From positions 9,884,953-9,948,952 of the forward strand of contig NC_088324.1 in NCBI RefSeq assembly GCF_910592395.1: a stretch of 64,000 nt of DNA. Reading direction: 5' to 3'. The translations under genes and the position numbers were made by a program. This document shows, piece after piece, positions 48,625 through 59,805 of the stretch. The notes under the pieces were generated by a model. That model was not told where the DNA came from and did not search any database. It saw only the letters and a list, made by a program, of their open reading frames with translations. The stretch comes from Lineus longissimus. Taxonomy: Eukaryota; Nemertea; Pilidiophora; Heteronemertea; Lineidae. The first letter of the stretch is position 1. Each line of letters opens with the position of its first letter.

Positions 48625-48980
48625 CTGGTTGTCCTTTTGAGATGCCGTGCACAGAGAGGCTGGTTGTCCTTTTGAGGTGCTGTGTACAGAGAGGCTGGTT
48701 GTCCTTTTGAGATGCCGTGCACAGAGAGGCTGGTTGTCCTTTTGAGGTGCTGTGTACAGAGAGGCTGGTTGTCCTTTTGAGATGCCGTGCACAGAGAGGC
48801 TGGTTGTCCTTTTGAGGTGCCATGCACAGAGAGGCTGGTTGTCCTTTTGAGATGCCGTGCACATAGAGGCTGGTTGTCCTTTTGAGATGCCGTGCACAGA
48901 GAGGCTGGTTGTCCTTTTGAGAGGCCGTGCACAGAGAGGCTGGTTGTCCTTTTGAGAGGCCGTGCACAGAGAGGCTGCTG
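48625..48980. repeat. 35-bp minisatellite
   Basis: About ten copies of a 35-bp unit containing GAGGCTGGTTGTCCTTTTGA and GTGCACAGA, with two alternating variants early in the array (GATGCCGTG, GGTGCTGTG). The unit has no stop in any minus-strand frame, so a long spurious minus-strand reading frame (48336-49148) crosses it. Confidence 0.95.
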
Positions 48981-49141
48981 TATGAGGAAAATCAATGAAG
49001 GCTGTACCCTAAGTATACACTTGTCCCAGCTGAAAGCCAAGTTGATTGCGACAGTGCTCTGCCGTGTTAGTCTCTGCTTTTTAAAGTGGCGTTTTGTATG
49101 TGTTTCTGTCAATATAGGATACTGACAATGGACATGTCTAG

Positions 49142-49311
49142 ATATCAACTATAGTTGATTGAGAGGGAATATCGTTTTCGTGATATTTTGAAGAATTACT
49201 GCCAAACCAACATTGATATAAAAATTTCGCTTTAATATCTATCAGATTATGTATCTATCATCAATATCCCGCATTTTCAGCGTTATATCACGCACAGTTT
49301 GCTATCCGAGG
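49142..49311 (+). repeat. Detached piece of the 567-bp satellite
   Basis: GTTGATTGAGAGGGAATATC through CGCACAGTTTGC matches the interior of each 567-bp unit (for example 49763-49914) but is separated from the array by about 300 bp of unrelated sequence. Confidence 0.9.
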
Positions 49312-49611
49312 ACACTTTAAACGTCTACACCGGCCGTTGCACATCTTGAGGAAGGTAGACCATGCGTGATTCTTTTAAACATAACGGGGGTCTGGTGGCC
49401 TCCGCCCAATCCCCTACTTCCGCGCCCGGGCATCCTTGTCTTCTTCAAAGGTCTTTGTGTTGCACTCCCGAGGCCGTGCTATTTCATCATTCTAGATGTA
49501 TTCATACTGAGTGTGTGGGGAGGTGAGGGGGCCGAAGTAGGTACCATTGCGTCGGAAGTTTAGACATAGGAAACGCATGAAAGGCAGTTTTAACACGCCG
49601 TCTCTGTCAGC

Positions 49612-51253
49612 GCTAATTAACCATTTATTCTGCTAAATATCACGAAATGGCAACTTGTTCATGTTCTCAAAATATAAACATTTTTTGATAATTTTCTTGA
49701 TGACATGGAAGACAATGATAGTCTTAGTACTGAACCAAGAATTGGGGTGAAAACATAAAAGTCTAGTTGATTGAGAGGGAATATCGTTTTCGTGATATTT
49801 TGAAGAATTACTGCCAAACCAGCATTGATATAAAAATTTCGCTTTAACATCTATCAGATTATGTATCTATCATCAATATCCCGCATTTTCAGCGTTATAT
49901 CACGCACAGTTTGCGGATGCAGACCACTTTAAAAATACCTTGTACCCAGGTCTTACAAGCTTTTCAGTCCTATACATTCATGCTCATGGATGGTCATGTA
50001 GGCCCTGGATCCAAGGCCCGTTTTTGAGTTTGATGGCAGAATTTTGCCAAAATTTACCAAATGTTTGAAAAACCATGAAGCGGTTGGAATTTTGAGCTGA
50101 ATTTTTGCATGCAGCATCTTAGTACATCAACAACTACATTGGTCATACGGGCCCTGGATCCAATGCCCCTTTTTGAGTGCTAATTAACCATTTATTCTGC
50201 TAAATATCACGAAATGACAACTTGATCATGTTATCAAAATATCAACATTTTTTGAAAATGTTCTTGATGACATAGAAGACAATGTCAGTCTGAGTACTGA
50301 ACCAAGATTTGGGGTGAAAACATCAAAGTCTAGTTGATTGAGAGGGAATATCGTTTTCGTGATATTTTGAAAAATTACTGCAAAACCAACATTGATATAA
50401 AAATTTCGCTTTAACATCTATCAGATTATGTATCTATCATCAATATCCCGCATTTTCAGCGTTATATCACGCACAGTTTGCGAATGCAGACCACTTTAAA
50501 AATACCTTGTACCCAGGTCTTACAAGCTTTTCAGTCCTATACATTCATGCTCATGAATGGTCATGTAGGCCCTGGATCCAAGGCCCGTTTTTGAGTTTGA
50601 TAGCAGAATTTTGCCAAAATTTACCAAATGTTTGAAAAACCATGAAGCGGTTGGAATTTTGAGCTGAATTTTTGCATGCAGCATCTTAGTACATCAACAA
50701 CTACATTGGTCATACGGGCCCTGGATCCAAGGCCCCTTTTTGAGTGCTAATTACCCATTTATTCTGCTAAATATCACGAAATGACAACTTGATCATGTTC
50801 TCAAAATATCAACATTTTTTGAAAATTTTCTTGATGACATGGAAGACAATGTCAGTCTGAGTACTGAACCAAGATTTGGGGTGAAAACATCAAAGTCTAA
50901 TTGATTGAGAGGGAATATCGTTTTCGTGATATTTTGAAGAATTACTGCAAAACCAACATTGATATGAAAATTTCGCTTTAACATCTATCAGATTATGTAT
51001 CTATCATCAATAACCCGCATTTTCAGCGTTATATCACGCACAGTTTGCGGATGCAGACCACTTTAAAAACCTTGTACCAAGGTCTTACAAGCTTTTCAGT
51101 CCTATACATTCATGCTTATGGATGGTCATGTAGGCCCTGGATCCAAGGCCCGTTTTTGAGTTTGATGGCAGAATTTTGCAAAAATTTACCAAAAGTTTGA
51201 AAAACCATGAAGCGGTTGGAATTTTGAGCTGATTTTTGCATGCAGCATCTGTA
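49612..51253 (+). repeat. 567-bp satellite, 2.9 copies
   Basis: Units start GCTAATTAACCATTTATTC at 49612, 50179 and 50746, exact 567-bp spacing; the third is cut at about 51253. Each unit holds two internal copies of CCCTGGATCCAAGGCCC followed by TTTTTGAGT, so the unit arose from a duplication. The copies are almost identical, which implies recent expansion or homogenisation. A reverse-orientation remnant lies at about 51395-51440 (GATAGATACATAATCTGATT). The recurrent 63-codon minus-strand frame in every unit is not under evident constraint. Confidence 0.95.
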
Positions 51254-52658
51254 CAACACCATCAACTTTGTTGGCGGTGTTTTATTGATTCTGACATGTG
51301 TAGATATCAATTATAACAATATATCATTTTGTGTCATTTTTGGATGGATTTTCAGGGCAAACATGAGCAACGCTATGATGCTGAAAATTTTTGAACGTAA
51401 TGATAGATACATAATCTGATTGATGCTGAAGCGAAATATCGATATCAGTGCTGATTAACCATTACATCTTGATCATGTTCTCAAAATATCAACATTTTTT
51501 GTCAGTCTAAGTACTTTTTTCCTCAAGTCACGCGCTATGGACGTTGTTCATCGCATGGGAACACTGATGTATAGGAACATGAAAGTCATTACACCAACTT
51601 GTGTCAGTTTCGCAAACCACTTTTACGTTCGTCTGAGTTCCGTGAAAAGAGAAACAGACCAATGGAGTGAATGGGGATAAATAGTTTCATAAAGCGGGTC
51701 CACAGAAGGTCTGGCGAACCATTTGTCACTGCAGGCCTAAGTTTCTCGTAACCTTTTCATTCGCTTTAGAGGTACCGCCTATATTATTACATGACATGAT
51801 TACTACTACGTCAAAGAATGAAGAGTCTCGCAAACCCGCCGAAGAGGGAAGATCCACGTGGCCGTCTCGGCCATCTTGAAAACGTGTCTGTGAAATCGTT
51901 CACCAATATCTCAATTTACTTCACGAAAATTCCTAGTTCAACAGAAACAACATCATTGAATTGATGGTAAGTTTTCAGGCCATATCAATGTGCAGGTTGT
52001 TCGTCTAAACTGGTTGTAATTGCCGAGATATTTGCGATTTTTGTTGGTGTTGTATAGTTGGCCGCTTGACCAAAAGTCCCTTTGAGTCTCATTATTTGAA
52101 CTGCGATGCGGACACAGCACCATGGAGGTTGCTCTCCCTTGGCCGGCGCAGGCCCTACCTTTGCAAGACCCCAACTACACTATATTGTGATATTTCTTTT
52201 GACAGAACGTGTCTTTTACGCCCCCCGCCCCCCTCCACGAGATGCTGTCTGGTGTAGTTTGCAAGAAGTACATGAATTATCATGATCCTTTTCTTTATTT
52301 ACAGAGCTCCTGCGTCCTGATGCCCTATACATGTACAGAGACTGCCGCTTCTCAGCTCAACTAAGAAAACTTGATAATTGTAAGTACACTAGTTGTTCTG
52401 AAATCTTTAGTGTCCAGCCAAGGAAAATAAACTGTGAAATTCTGTTCAAACTACAGTAAACTCGTCTGTCTAAAACAGGATTTTGGGACTTCCTGTCATG
52501 ATCAGTTATTGACCAATCAGAAGACCCCTTTTATGCTCGTTCGATTCATACAGCATGGACCATGGAGTTACAGGGCTTCTGATTGGCCAACATATACCTG
52601 AGCGGACTTCTACCTATCCCACAATTCTTGCTTGAGGAAAATGGCGACTGTTGAACTT

Positions 52659-52856
52659 CCTCAACCAATCGCGATATTAGGAACGAGTTTACAATCCCCG
52701 ATCACACCCCAAAAAAAGGTCATCGGTTGACTAACGAAGCACCACTGTTCAATGGATTTATAGTTGAATGCGATCAAACTAAGTAATTTCCGATCGGGGA
52801 TTGTAAATTTTAACCAACGAGTGGAAAGATTAGATCACTAAAAGTTATGGTTGAGG
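52659..52856. repeat. 198-bp imperfect inverted repeat
   Basis: Outer arms CCTCAACCA / TGGTTGAGG (52659 and 52848) and inner arms TTTACAATCCCCGATC / GATCGGGGATTGTAAA (52688 and 52792), the latter exact over 16 bp. MITE-like. A short ATGGCG frame begins just upstream at 52641. Confidence 0.7.
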
Positions 52857-52885
52857 CATGTTCGAGTCGAGTTTGCAGTATATAT

Positions 52886-52950
52886 GGCTTGTGAAAATAA
52901 ATATCGGTCATTTTGAAAATGCCCTTTTTACAGAAAATTGGAGTTTACCA
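52886..52950 (+). repeat. Dispersed repeat, copy shared with the right window edge
   Basis: GTGAAAATAAATATCGGTCA, then TTTTGAAAA, CCCTTTTTACAG and GTTTACC. The same order of blocks occurs at about 63890-63955 (GCGAAAATAAACTTCGGCCA onwards). Family unknown. Confidence 0.6.
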
Positions 52951-53599
52951 TGACAGGCACACATATTCAAGAAATTTACTTGTTGTCCTGTCTTCTAATG
53001 TTCATGATATATTGAATAATTTTGGTGATAGTTATGAGTCCTAAGAATTAAAATCGAAGACAATTCTCCCTTCGTCCCTTGTCGCTTCGATTTTGTTGGT
53101 AGTGTGTGGCGTAAGCGTATAAATTTGCCACATCTCTAATCTGTACTGAATATTACTTGTGATATTTTTCATAACATTGTCTTTCATAATCAAACATTGT
53201 CTCTCTTTGTATCTTTCTAGGACGCCAAAGAACTTGTTCACGTGCTCTATCCAGCCCATTCTCCATACGATGGCGACTCGATTTCAGTTCTTCAGTTAAT
53301 CTGTAACTTCATTTAATCTGTATGATCTTTTGAACTACATGTAATTAATAAAATTATTAATTCTTATACAAGCTTCTTTTTATTGTCCACCAAGTTACGA
53401 TGGGAGCGCACAATCAGTCCTCAGCTTTCTGAAATGTTTTTCTTGATCTTTTTAATTGAATTGAAAAGATTTTCCTCCTCCAGTGTTTCAGTATGAAACT
53501 TCTTCCGTGGCATCCTCAATTGTTTTGAAAACAGAAACCTGACATTACTTGGAAAGTTTTCTAAGTCCAAAATCAATTTGTTTCCTTGGCATAGTTTCC

Positions 53600-53790
53600 A
53601 TTCTGTCTGCGAAATCCTCAAAAATACTCTAAGTACAAAATCGCTGTGTCATTCTTTTTTCTGTGATTTTTTCTCAAAAATACGCCAAGTACAAAATCGC
53701 TGTGTCATCCTTTTTTCTCAAAAATACGCTAAGTACAAAATCGCTGAGTCATTCTTTTTTCCTTTAAAAAATATGCTAAGTCCACAAAAC
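53600..53790. repeat. Minisatellite of about 45-60 bp
   Basis: Three to four copies of CTAAGTACAAAATCGCTGTG followed by TCATTCTTTTTTC with variable spacing. Confidence 0.85.
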
Positions 53791-53806
53791 TCGAAAAATA
53801 AATTGT

Positions 53807-53862
53807 GCGTGACCTCCCCTCGTAACTTTTTTCCTCTGCAAAGTTACGGAGCGAGGTCACGC
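53807..53862. repeat. Short hairpin
   Basis: The arms GCGTGACCTC...CGTAACTTT and AAAGTTACG...GAGGTCACGC are inverted around a short loop of TCCTCTGC-type sequence. The pairing resumes further out (AAAACTCGA / TCGAGTTTT). Confidence 0.75.
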
Positions 53863-53981
53863 TCGAGTTTTTTTTGGATGTTTTTGGAGATAGCCTATAT
53901 TCTGAGGGTCCCCCTTTTTTTGGAAAAAATCCGTTGATCCGAGGTTGTCCTTGTCCTTTAGAAGGCTGAAGAAGTCATTAT

Positions 53982-54534
53982 GACTTGTTATTCATTGCAA
54001 AGTTCGATAGTTATTGCATTCAATGTTTATTTCATGTTCAATTGATACATTTGAATTCAAAGTTTCTATTATGTGCGATTCAATTGAAGATTACGCGTGA
54101 TGTTTCCACATACTTTGGAAGACTTTGTGTACAATTCATGTTGTTATGCCAAAGTACAGTGCAGAGAATATTTTATATGTTGGACAGAAGTGTTTATGTG
54201 TGATATCACAACCGTTGAATCGTTGAAGGGATGAAAAAGGAACTTTGAAACAACCTATCAAAGCAGTTTCAAAGACCTTTTTCACCCTTTGCCAACAATT
54301 CAACGGAGGTAACGTCAACATAGATAATTCTGCATCGCATATAAATATCTCACACTATACACATGGCAAACTATCATGAGTTGTACAGCAAGTCTACCAA
54401 AGATATGTGATAACATTACCACAATCTTTGTATCGCACATAATAAAAACCTTGAAAACAAAAGTATTAATTATTGAACATGAAAATAAACACTGAATTGT
54501 AATAACTATTGAATTTTGCAACGAATAACAAGCC
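53982..54534. repeat. 553-bp foldback element with arms of about 275 bp
   Basis: The left arm begins GACTTGTTATTCATTGCAAA and the right arm is its diverged inverse, ending TTTGCAACGAATAACAAGCC. The arms stay alignable through their whole length, for example TTCATGTTCAAT / ATTGAACATGAA, TTATGTGCGAT / ATCGCACATAA and GTACAATTCATG / CATGAGTTGTAC, at an estimated 70-80% identity. The centre (54205-54310) is tightest, with ACTTTGAAAC / GTTTCAAAG around a 14-nt loop. No open frame of note. It could be a foldback transposon or an inverted duplication able to transcribe a long hairpin RNA. Confidence 0.85.
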
Positions 54535-54763
54535 ATATATCGAGGGTCTTGAGATGTGCCAGAAGTACAACAAAACTTGAGATACTGAAATCTTGGAGGA
54601 TCTAAGACATGTCGTCCAAAACACTCTTGTTATTGATAAATTCGATATGATACCATTACTATGGTTTCACTCGACGTCAAGCTTTTTGTAGCATTTTGTG
54701 TATTTTGACAAGTGGTAGATTTCAGTTTTGTAGTACTTGTGACAAACCTGTAAGGTCTATCAC

Positions 54764-54882
54764 CACATAAGCGCTTCACGTGGCATATATCACACACAGT
54801 CTTTGTCATTTCACGTTGAGCGTTGCCAACGGAAAATTAAAGACTCTGTGGAATATTTACGGCGTGAAATGCTTATGTGGAG
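54764..54882. repeat. Inverted repeat near 54.8 kb
   Basis: CCACATAAGCGCTTCACG (54764) and CGTGAAATGCTTATGTGG (54865) are inverted copies about 80 bp apart. The pair lies inside a region bracketed by TCGAGGGTCTT (54540) and AAGACCCTCGA (55129), which may be the ends of a larger element. Confidence 0.65.
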
Positions 54883-55789
54883 GTAAGCCTTTTAGCCGAT
54901 GACAGACTAGAGCGTAAAACGACGTGCTCCTGCACTCTTGACGCGCACGTGTGTCACCAACTTTCATGCAGAAAGATACAAGTGCACTTTTACCGAAAAC
55001 ATTCTTATGACGGGGTGGGGACAGGGATAGTTCATCTGGTGGCAAATTGGGCAATATCGAGTTTTTACAGTAATGTTCAACTGTAAACCTCAATTTCTCA
55101 AAACTCGGTAAAGTGCACTATCTGCATAAGACCCTCGATTTGACTACTTCAGCTTTATTGATTGCCTTTGCTTGCTTCATAGATCGAAGTGAAGGCAACA
55201 CGTCAAAGTGAAGGAACCAAATAGAAGACGAAATTACAAACATAACATTTTATTACTACTCTTTCTAGGCAATCGTATAACATATACATAAATGTTTACG
55301 TTTCACAGATACATATTGAGGCGAAACGCTGTAAAATCACATACATAAGACCATTTTTCATATATTTCACCACAATCTCCCAATCAAAATTGGTAGAAAG
55401 GCATTTTAAGCTTTAGTTTTTCTAATGTGGTCTACAGTAGACCCCGCCCCACCCCTCCCCATGAATCAGCAATACCGAACACCCGGTATTCGGTACTGAA
55501 AATTGATAATAACTTTCGATAAGATGGTCTTATAGATGTGAGATTAAAGTATTTCTTACATAGTTTGAATCAGTTCAATCCATCTAAATCTAATTCAGTA
55601 CAATGTATTGCTGTGAAATAGGCCTACGTCTCATTCAATTAAATCTACAAATTGTGTGTTGTTGCAGAAGAAATGGACACACCTTAATTGACAAAGGATC
55701 TCGTAACCTGCCTATTCAACCAATTCACCATAAATCTTCAATGAGCCGTCTGGCCTAAACTTCAGTGACTCGCTCTTTTGCAGCCCTAC

Positions 55790-55872
55790 TGTGAGTGTGG
55801 CTTGGTGGAGTAGTGGTTAGAACGTGTGGCTTACCACCTAGAGGTCTTGGGTTCGAATCCCATCATCCTCTA
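55790..55872 (+). mobile_element. tRNA-Val-like SINE head or tRNA pseudogene
   Basis: TGGAGTAGTGGTTAGAAC (A-box region) and GGTCTTGGGTTCGAATCCCA (B box intact) at correct spacing, with TAC in the anticodon position. This resembles tRNA-Val, but the acceptor stem and the anticodon stem do not pair fully. Best preserved tRNA-like head in the window. Confidence 0.6.
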
Positions 55873-56500
55873 ACCTTTTTTTATACGAAAAGCTTTAAAA
55901 CTTTTAACAGCAAAACAGAAGTTATTGCGAAGGATACCAGAAGCCAAGAAACTATGCCCTTTTAAAGGTTTTTTTCTTACAGCAATTGAGGAAAAAAGCT
56001 TCATGAAAAGGTATCAGTAAAAGTATGACGAATTAAACATTTTTCCAATAATTTCATCCCCCCCCCCCCCCCCAATAAACCTCAATATAAGTTTAACCCT
56101 CTCCACCTTCTTGTCAGGTGTCATGTATTGGAAAATAGGGAGGTTTCGCAATCACGTTTACGTTTCCAAAACGCCTGTGTGACGCTGACATACATGTTGG
56201 GCAGTTTTCTGCACTTAGACTTTTGCGCGCCCTTAGCAACATTGGGAAATCGGTTCCTTTTAATCAGAAGAGCTAAAATTCGTTAAGATTTGAAATTTCA
56301 AAACGTAAACGTAGATTTATATCTTAGGGATGAAAACCTCACTAGTATCTAGTTGCACTTGTCATGTTTCTGCTCTGCCATGTATTTTTATGCTTAACAA
56401 CTTTTTCTGTTCGAATAAAATCTTGTCTTGTGTAAAAGCAACGCTTAAAAGCCTGTCACGTCGTATTAACTTGTAAAACGATTTGTAATCATTTGTGGCA
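55873..56500. other. Spacer with a C homopolymer
   Basis: Contains a run of about 18 C at about 56060-56077 and AT-rich sequence. No gene recognised. Confidence 0.6.
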
Positions 56501-56894
56501 GAACCGTTGACAAGTGAAACTAGTGTTTGGCTTGCAGTTTTACAAAGAGTAGGTCTTGCCTGAAGCACTGATCAACTGTGAGCGAAGATTCCATCACGGT
56601 TTTCCTCCTCCTTCGAGATGGCGGTTGTCTTCGTTGACGCGTGGTGTGTATGCGGTTCCACCTGAAAATATAAGATAAAAGAATTTTTTTGAAAATTTTG
56701 CTAATGGACCTCACAAAATCAATCGAAATCGTGCCAGTAATTATAGTTATGGACCAAGAACAACAAGGAGATGATCCACAGGCACAAGCAGGCATCGGGA
56801 CTTGAGTAAAACGACCTGGAAATAGTGAAAAGGAATTTTGGCTGACCAATGCTTTTGTGGGAGTAGAAGGGGACAAATAAAAGGTTGGATTCTT

Positions 56895-58560
56895 CATAAA
56901 CTCTTCACAGGTGTCAACTGAGTGACAAGAAGGGGACTCTTATGGAGGAGGAGGAGGTTAAGTTACCCTCCCCTCTAGGTAGGATTCTTCACAAACTCTC
57001 CACATATGTCAACTGAGTAACAAGAAGGGGACTCTTATGGAGGAGGAAGAGGCTAAGTTACCCTCCCCTCTAAGTAGGATTCTTCATAAACTCTCCACAG
57101 GTGTCAACTGACTTACAAGAAGGGAACCAATATGGAGGGGGAGGAGGTTAAGTTACCCTCCCCTCTAGGTAGGATTCTTCATAAACTCTCCACAGGTGTC
57201 AATTGAATAACAAGAAGTGGACTCTTATGGAGGGGGAAGAGGCTAAGTTACCCCCACTTCTAGCTAGGATTCTTCATAATCTCTCCACATGTGTCAACTG
57301 AGTAACAAGAAGGGGTCTCTTATGGAGGGAAGGAGGTTAAGTTACCCTCACCTCTTGGTAGGATTCTTCATAAACTCGCCACAGGTGTCAACTGACTTAC
57401 AAGAAGGGAACCAATATGGAGGGGGAGGAGGTTAAGTTACCCTCCCCTCTAGGTAGGATTCTTCATAAACTCTCCACAGGTGTCAATTGAATAACAAGAA
57501 GGGAACCAATATGGAGGGGGAAGAGGCTAAGTTACCCCCACTTCTAGCTAGGATTCTTCATAAACTCTCCACATGTGTCAACTGAGTAACAAGAAGGGGT
57601 CTCTTATGAAGGAGGAAGAGGCTAACTTACCCTCCCCTCTAGGTAGGATTCTTCATAAACTCTCCACAGGTGCCAACTGAGTAACAAGAAGGGGACTCTT
57701 ATGGAGGTGGAAGAGGGCTAAGTTACCCTCCCCTCTTAGTAGAATTCTTTATAAACTCTCCACAGGTGTCAACTGACTAACAAGAAGGGAACCAATATGG
57801 AGGGGAGGAGGCTAAGTTACCCTCTAAGTAGGAATCTTCATAAACTCTCTCCATGTGTCAATTGAATAACAAGAAGTGGACTCTTATGGCGAAGGAAGAG
57901 GCTAAGTCACCCTCCCCTCTTAGTAGAATTCTTTATAAACTCTCTACAGGTGTCAACTGAGTAACAAGAAGGGGACTCTTATGTGGGGAGGATGAGGCCA
58001 AGTTACACCTCTGGGTAGGATTCTTCATAAAGTCTCCACTGGTATCTACTGAGTAACAAGAAGGGGACTCTTATGGGGGGGGGGGGGGTTAAGTTACCTT
58101 CTAAGTAGGATTCTTTATAACCTCTCTCCATGTGTCACTTGAGTAACAAGAAGTGGACTCTTATGGAGGAGGAAGAGGCTAAGTTACCCTCCCCTCTTAG
58201 TAGAATTCTTTATAAACTCTCTACAGGTGTCAACTGAGTAACAAGAAGGGGACTCTTATGGGGGGGGGGGGGGGAGGAGGTGAAGTTACCCTCACCTCCA
58301 GGTAGGTTTCTCCATAAACTCTCCATATGTGTCAACTGAGTAATAAGAAGGGGACTCTAATGTGGGGGAGGAGGTTAAGTTACCCTCACCTCGAAGAAGG
58401 ATTCTTCATAAACTCTCCACAGATGTCTACTGAGTAATAAGAAGGGGACTCTTATGTGGGGGAGGAGGTTAAGTTACCCTCACCTCTAGGATTCTTCATA
58501 AACTCATGTGTCAACTGAGTAACAAGAAGGGGACTAGTATGGAGGGGAGGAGGTTAAGTC
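56895..58560. repeat. Tandem array of about 94 bp x 18
   Basis: Eighteen copies judged by the recurring AACAAGAAGGGGACTCTTAT at a mean spacing of about 94 bp, joined by GGATTCTTCATAAACTCTCC and AAGTTACCCTCCCCTCTAGG. Copies differ by small indels and G-run expansions (poly-G near 58075 and 58260). Some neighbouring copies share variants (AACCAATATGGAGG), pointing to multi-unit duplications. Confidence 0.95.
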
Positions 58561-59070
58561 TTGGAGATAAAGATTCTCACAAGGGGCAGACTCGATATAC
58601 TGTAGCCTTTGAAATGGAGATTCTCACAAAGGAATTATATACTGTAAGCCTTGGAGGTTTACAGTAGATTTTGCAGACAAGGGACTGACATACTGTAAGC
58701 CTCTGAGATGAAGATTCTTGAAAGGGACTGATATACTGTAGGCATGGACGATAAAGATTCTCAGTAGGGAATTATATACTGTATGCCTTTGAGATGAAGA
58801 TTCTCTTAAGGGACTGATATCCTGTTAACCTTGGAGATGTAGTTTCTCAAAAGGGACTGATAGACTGTAGGCCTTGGAGATAAAGATTTTCACAAGGGGG
58901 TGATATACTATAAGGCATGGAGATGAAGATTCTCACAGGGGACTAATATACGGTGAACCTTGAGTATTAAAGTTTATGACAAGGGACTGATGCACTGTAT
59001 GCCCTCAAGATGCAGAGTCTCACAAGGGACTGCTATACAATGAGGCTGGGATATAAAGATTCTGACAGAT
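58561..59070. repeat. Degenerate tandem array of about 50 bp
   Basis: About ten diverged copies of GAGATGAAGATTCTCACAAG followed by GGACTGATATACTGTAAGCC. It begins where the 94-bp array ends and is clearly older, as the copies have more substitutions. Confidence 0.9.
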
Positions 59071-59696
59071 GTTCAGATTTTTGACATTATACATTTACAG
59101 CATGAAAATGACAACTCTGACAAAGGACTGATACTGTACAAGCCTTGGAAACGACGATTCTTATCCCAACATCGCTCTTGGTACATGCAGTCATACCTCA
59201 AATGACAACTTACAAGTGAGGTTTGCGAAAATACCCACGGCTGTTTTGAAATCATCAACACATTTACGTATTCAACAGGCAACAGGAGGTACAGTGGCAC
59301 AAAGATCAGTTTTATACAAGTATATCAATATCTTTCAAAATGTCTTTGAAATTGGGAGACACAAACCACGTCAAGTAGATTGTTTGAATAGGTCTAAGTA
59401 TTGTAACTTCTATTTCATGGTAAACTTCAATTGCCTGTGTGAAAATAGTGATAATAGGAACTTTTGCCAAAAGTCTATAAACACCTTAGCACCGAAGATT
59501 CTCGTGACCAATGTAATTGTCATTTACAACATGTTTAAAGATACAAGTGTTAGTATTGGGTCTATCAGTGAGACGTACATTGCAGTGAAGGTCATGGCCG
59601 ATCACTGGAGGACCATATCTTTATATTCGTCACCATACAAAAGGGACATACATTTTTACCTGGGGGACAGTTAAAAATGCAACACCATTGTAAAGG

Positions 59697-59805
59697 TTTG
59701 AAATGTCCCAGGATAGAATGTCCGTGTAACGAAGAATACAATAGGGCCAGACTCTCTTCCAGGGGAACATGTCCTACTACTACACCGGCATTGTATTTTC
59801 CAAAT
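59697..59805 (+). repeat. Dispersed repeat, first copy
   Basis: GTTTGAAATGTCC, GGATAGAAT, AGAATACAATA, TTCCAGGGG and TCCTACTACTACACCG occur in this order. A longer version lies at about 61130-61290 with the same blocks (GTTTGAAATGTCC ... CTACTTTTACACCG), so these are two copies of one element, one deleted internally. Confidence 0.7.

Larger units (their letters stand above)
51850..53360 (+). other. Possible spliced transcript, coding status unclear
   Basis: Three segments have good splice context: ...TTGATG/GTAAGT at 51966, an exon 52305-52379 (TTTATTTACAG acceptor, GTAAGT donor), and a segment from 53221 (CTTTCTAG acceptor) followed by AATAAA near 53348. The middle segment is open in one frame (LLRPDALYMYRDCRFSAQL), but that frame meets a stop straight after joining to 53221. 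It is either a non-coding RNA, or an exon is missed. I do not recognise the peptide. Confidence 0.3.

Noticed and set aside
48336-49148. 270-codon minus-strand frame as a repeat-protein gene
   Set aside because: The period is 35 bp and all three frames are open, so the frame follows from the repeat; no promoter, splice or family signal.
49659-50984. 63-codon minus-strand frame repeated three times at 567-bp spacing
   Set aside because: It repeats because the DNA unit repeats; differences between copies include replacements as readily as silent changes.
52641-52730. ATGGCGACTG start as a gene first exon
   Set aside because: The 29-codon frame lies on the left arm of an inverted repeat and has only a weak donor; more likely part of the element.
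55795-55872. Functional tRNA-Val gene
   Set aside because: A and B boxes are good but acceptor and anticodon stems do not pair, so a SINE head or pseudogene is more likely.
56895-58560. CRISPR-like array
   Set aside because: The whole 94-bp unit is repeated with drift, without unique spacers, and the context is an animal genome.
59216-59674. 152-codon plus-strand frame as a gene
   Set aside because: No recognisable domain, no splice or promoter context, and AT-rich composition; probably chance.
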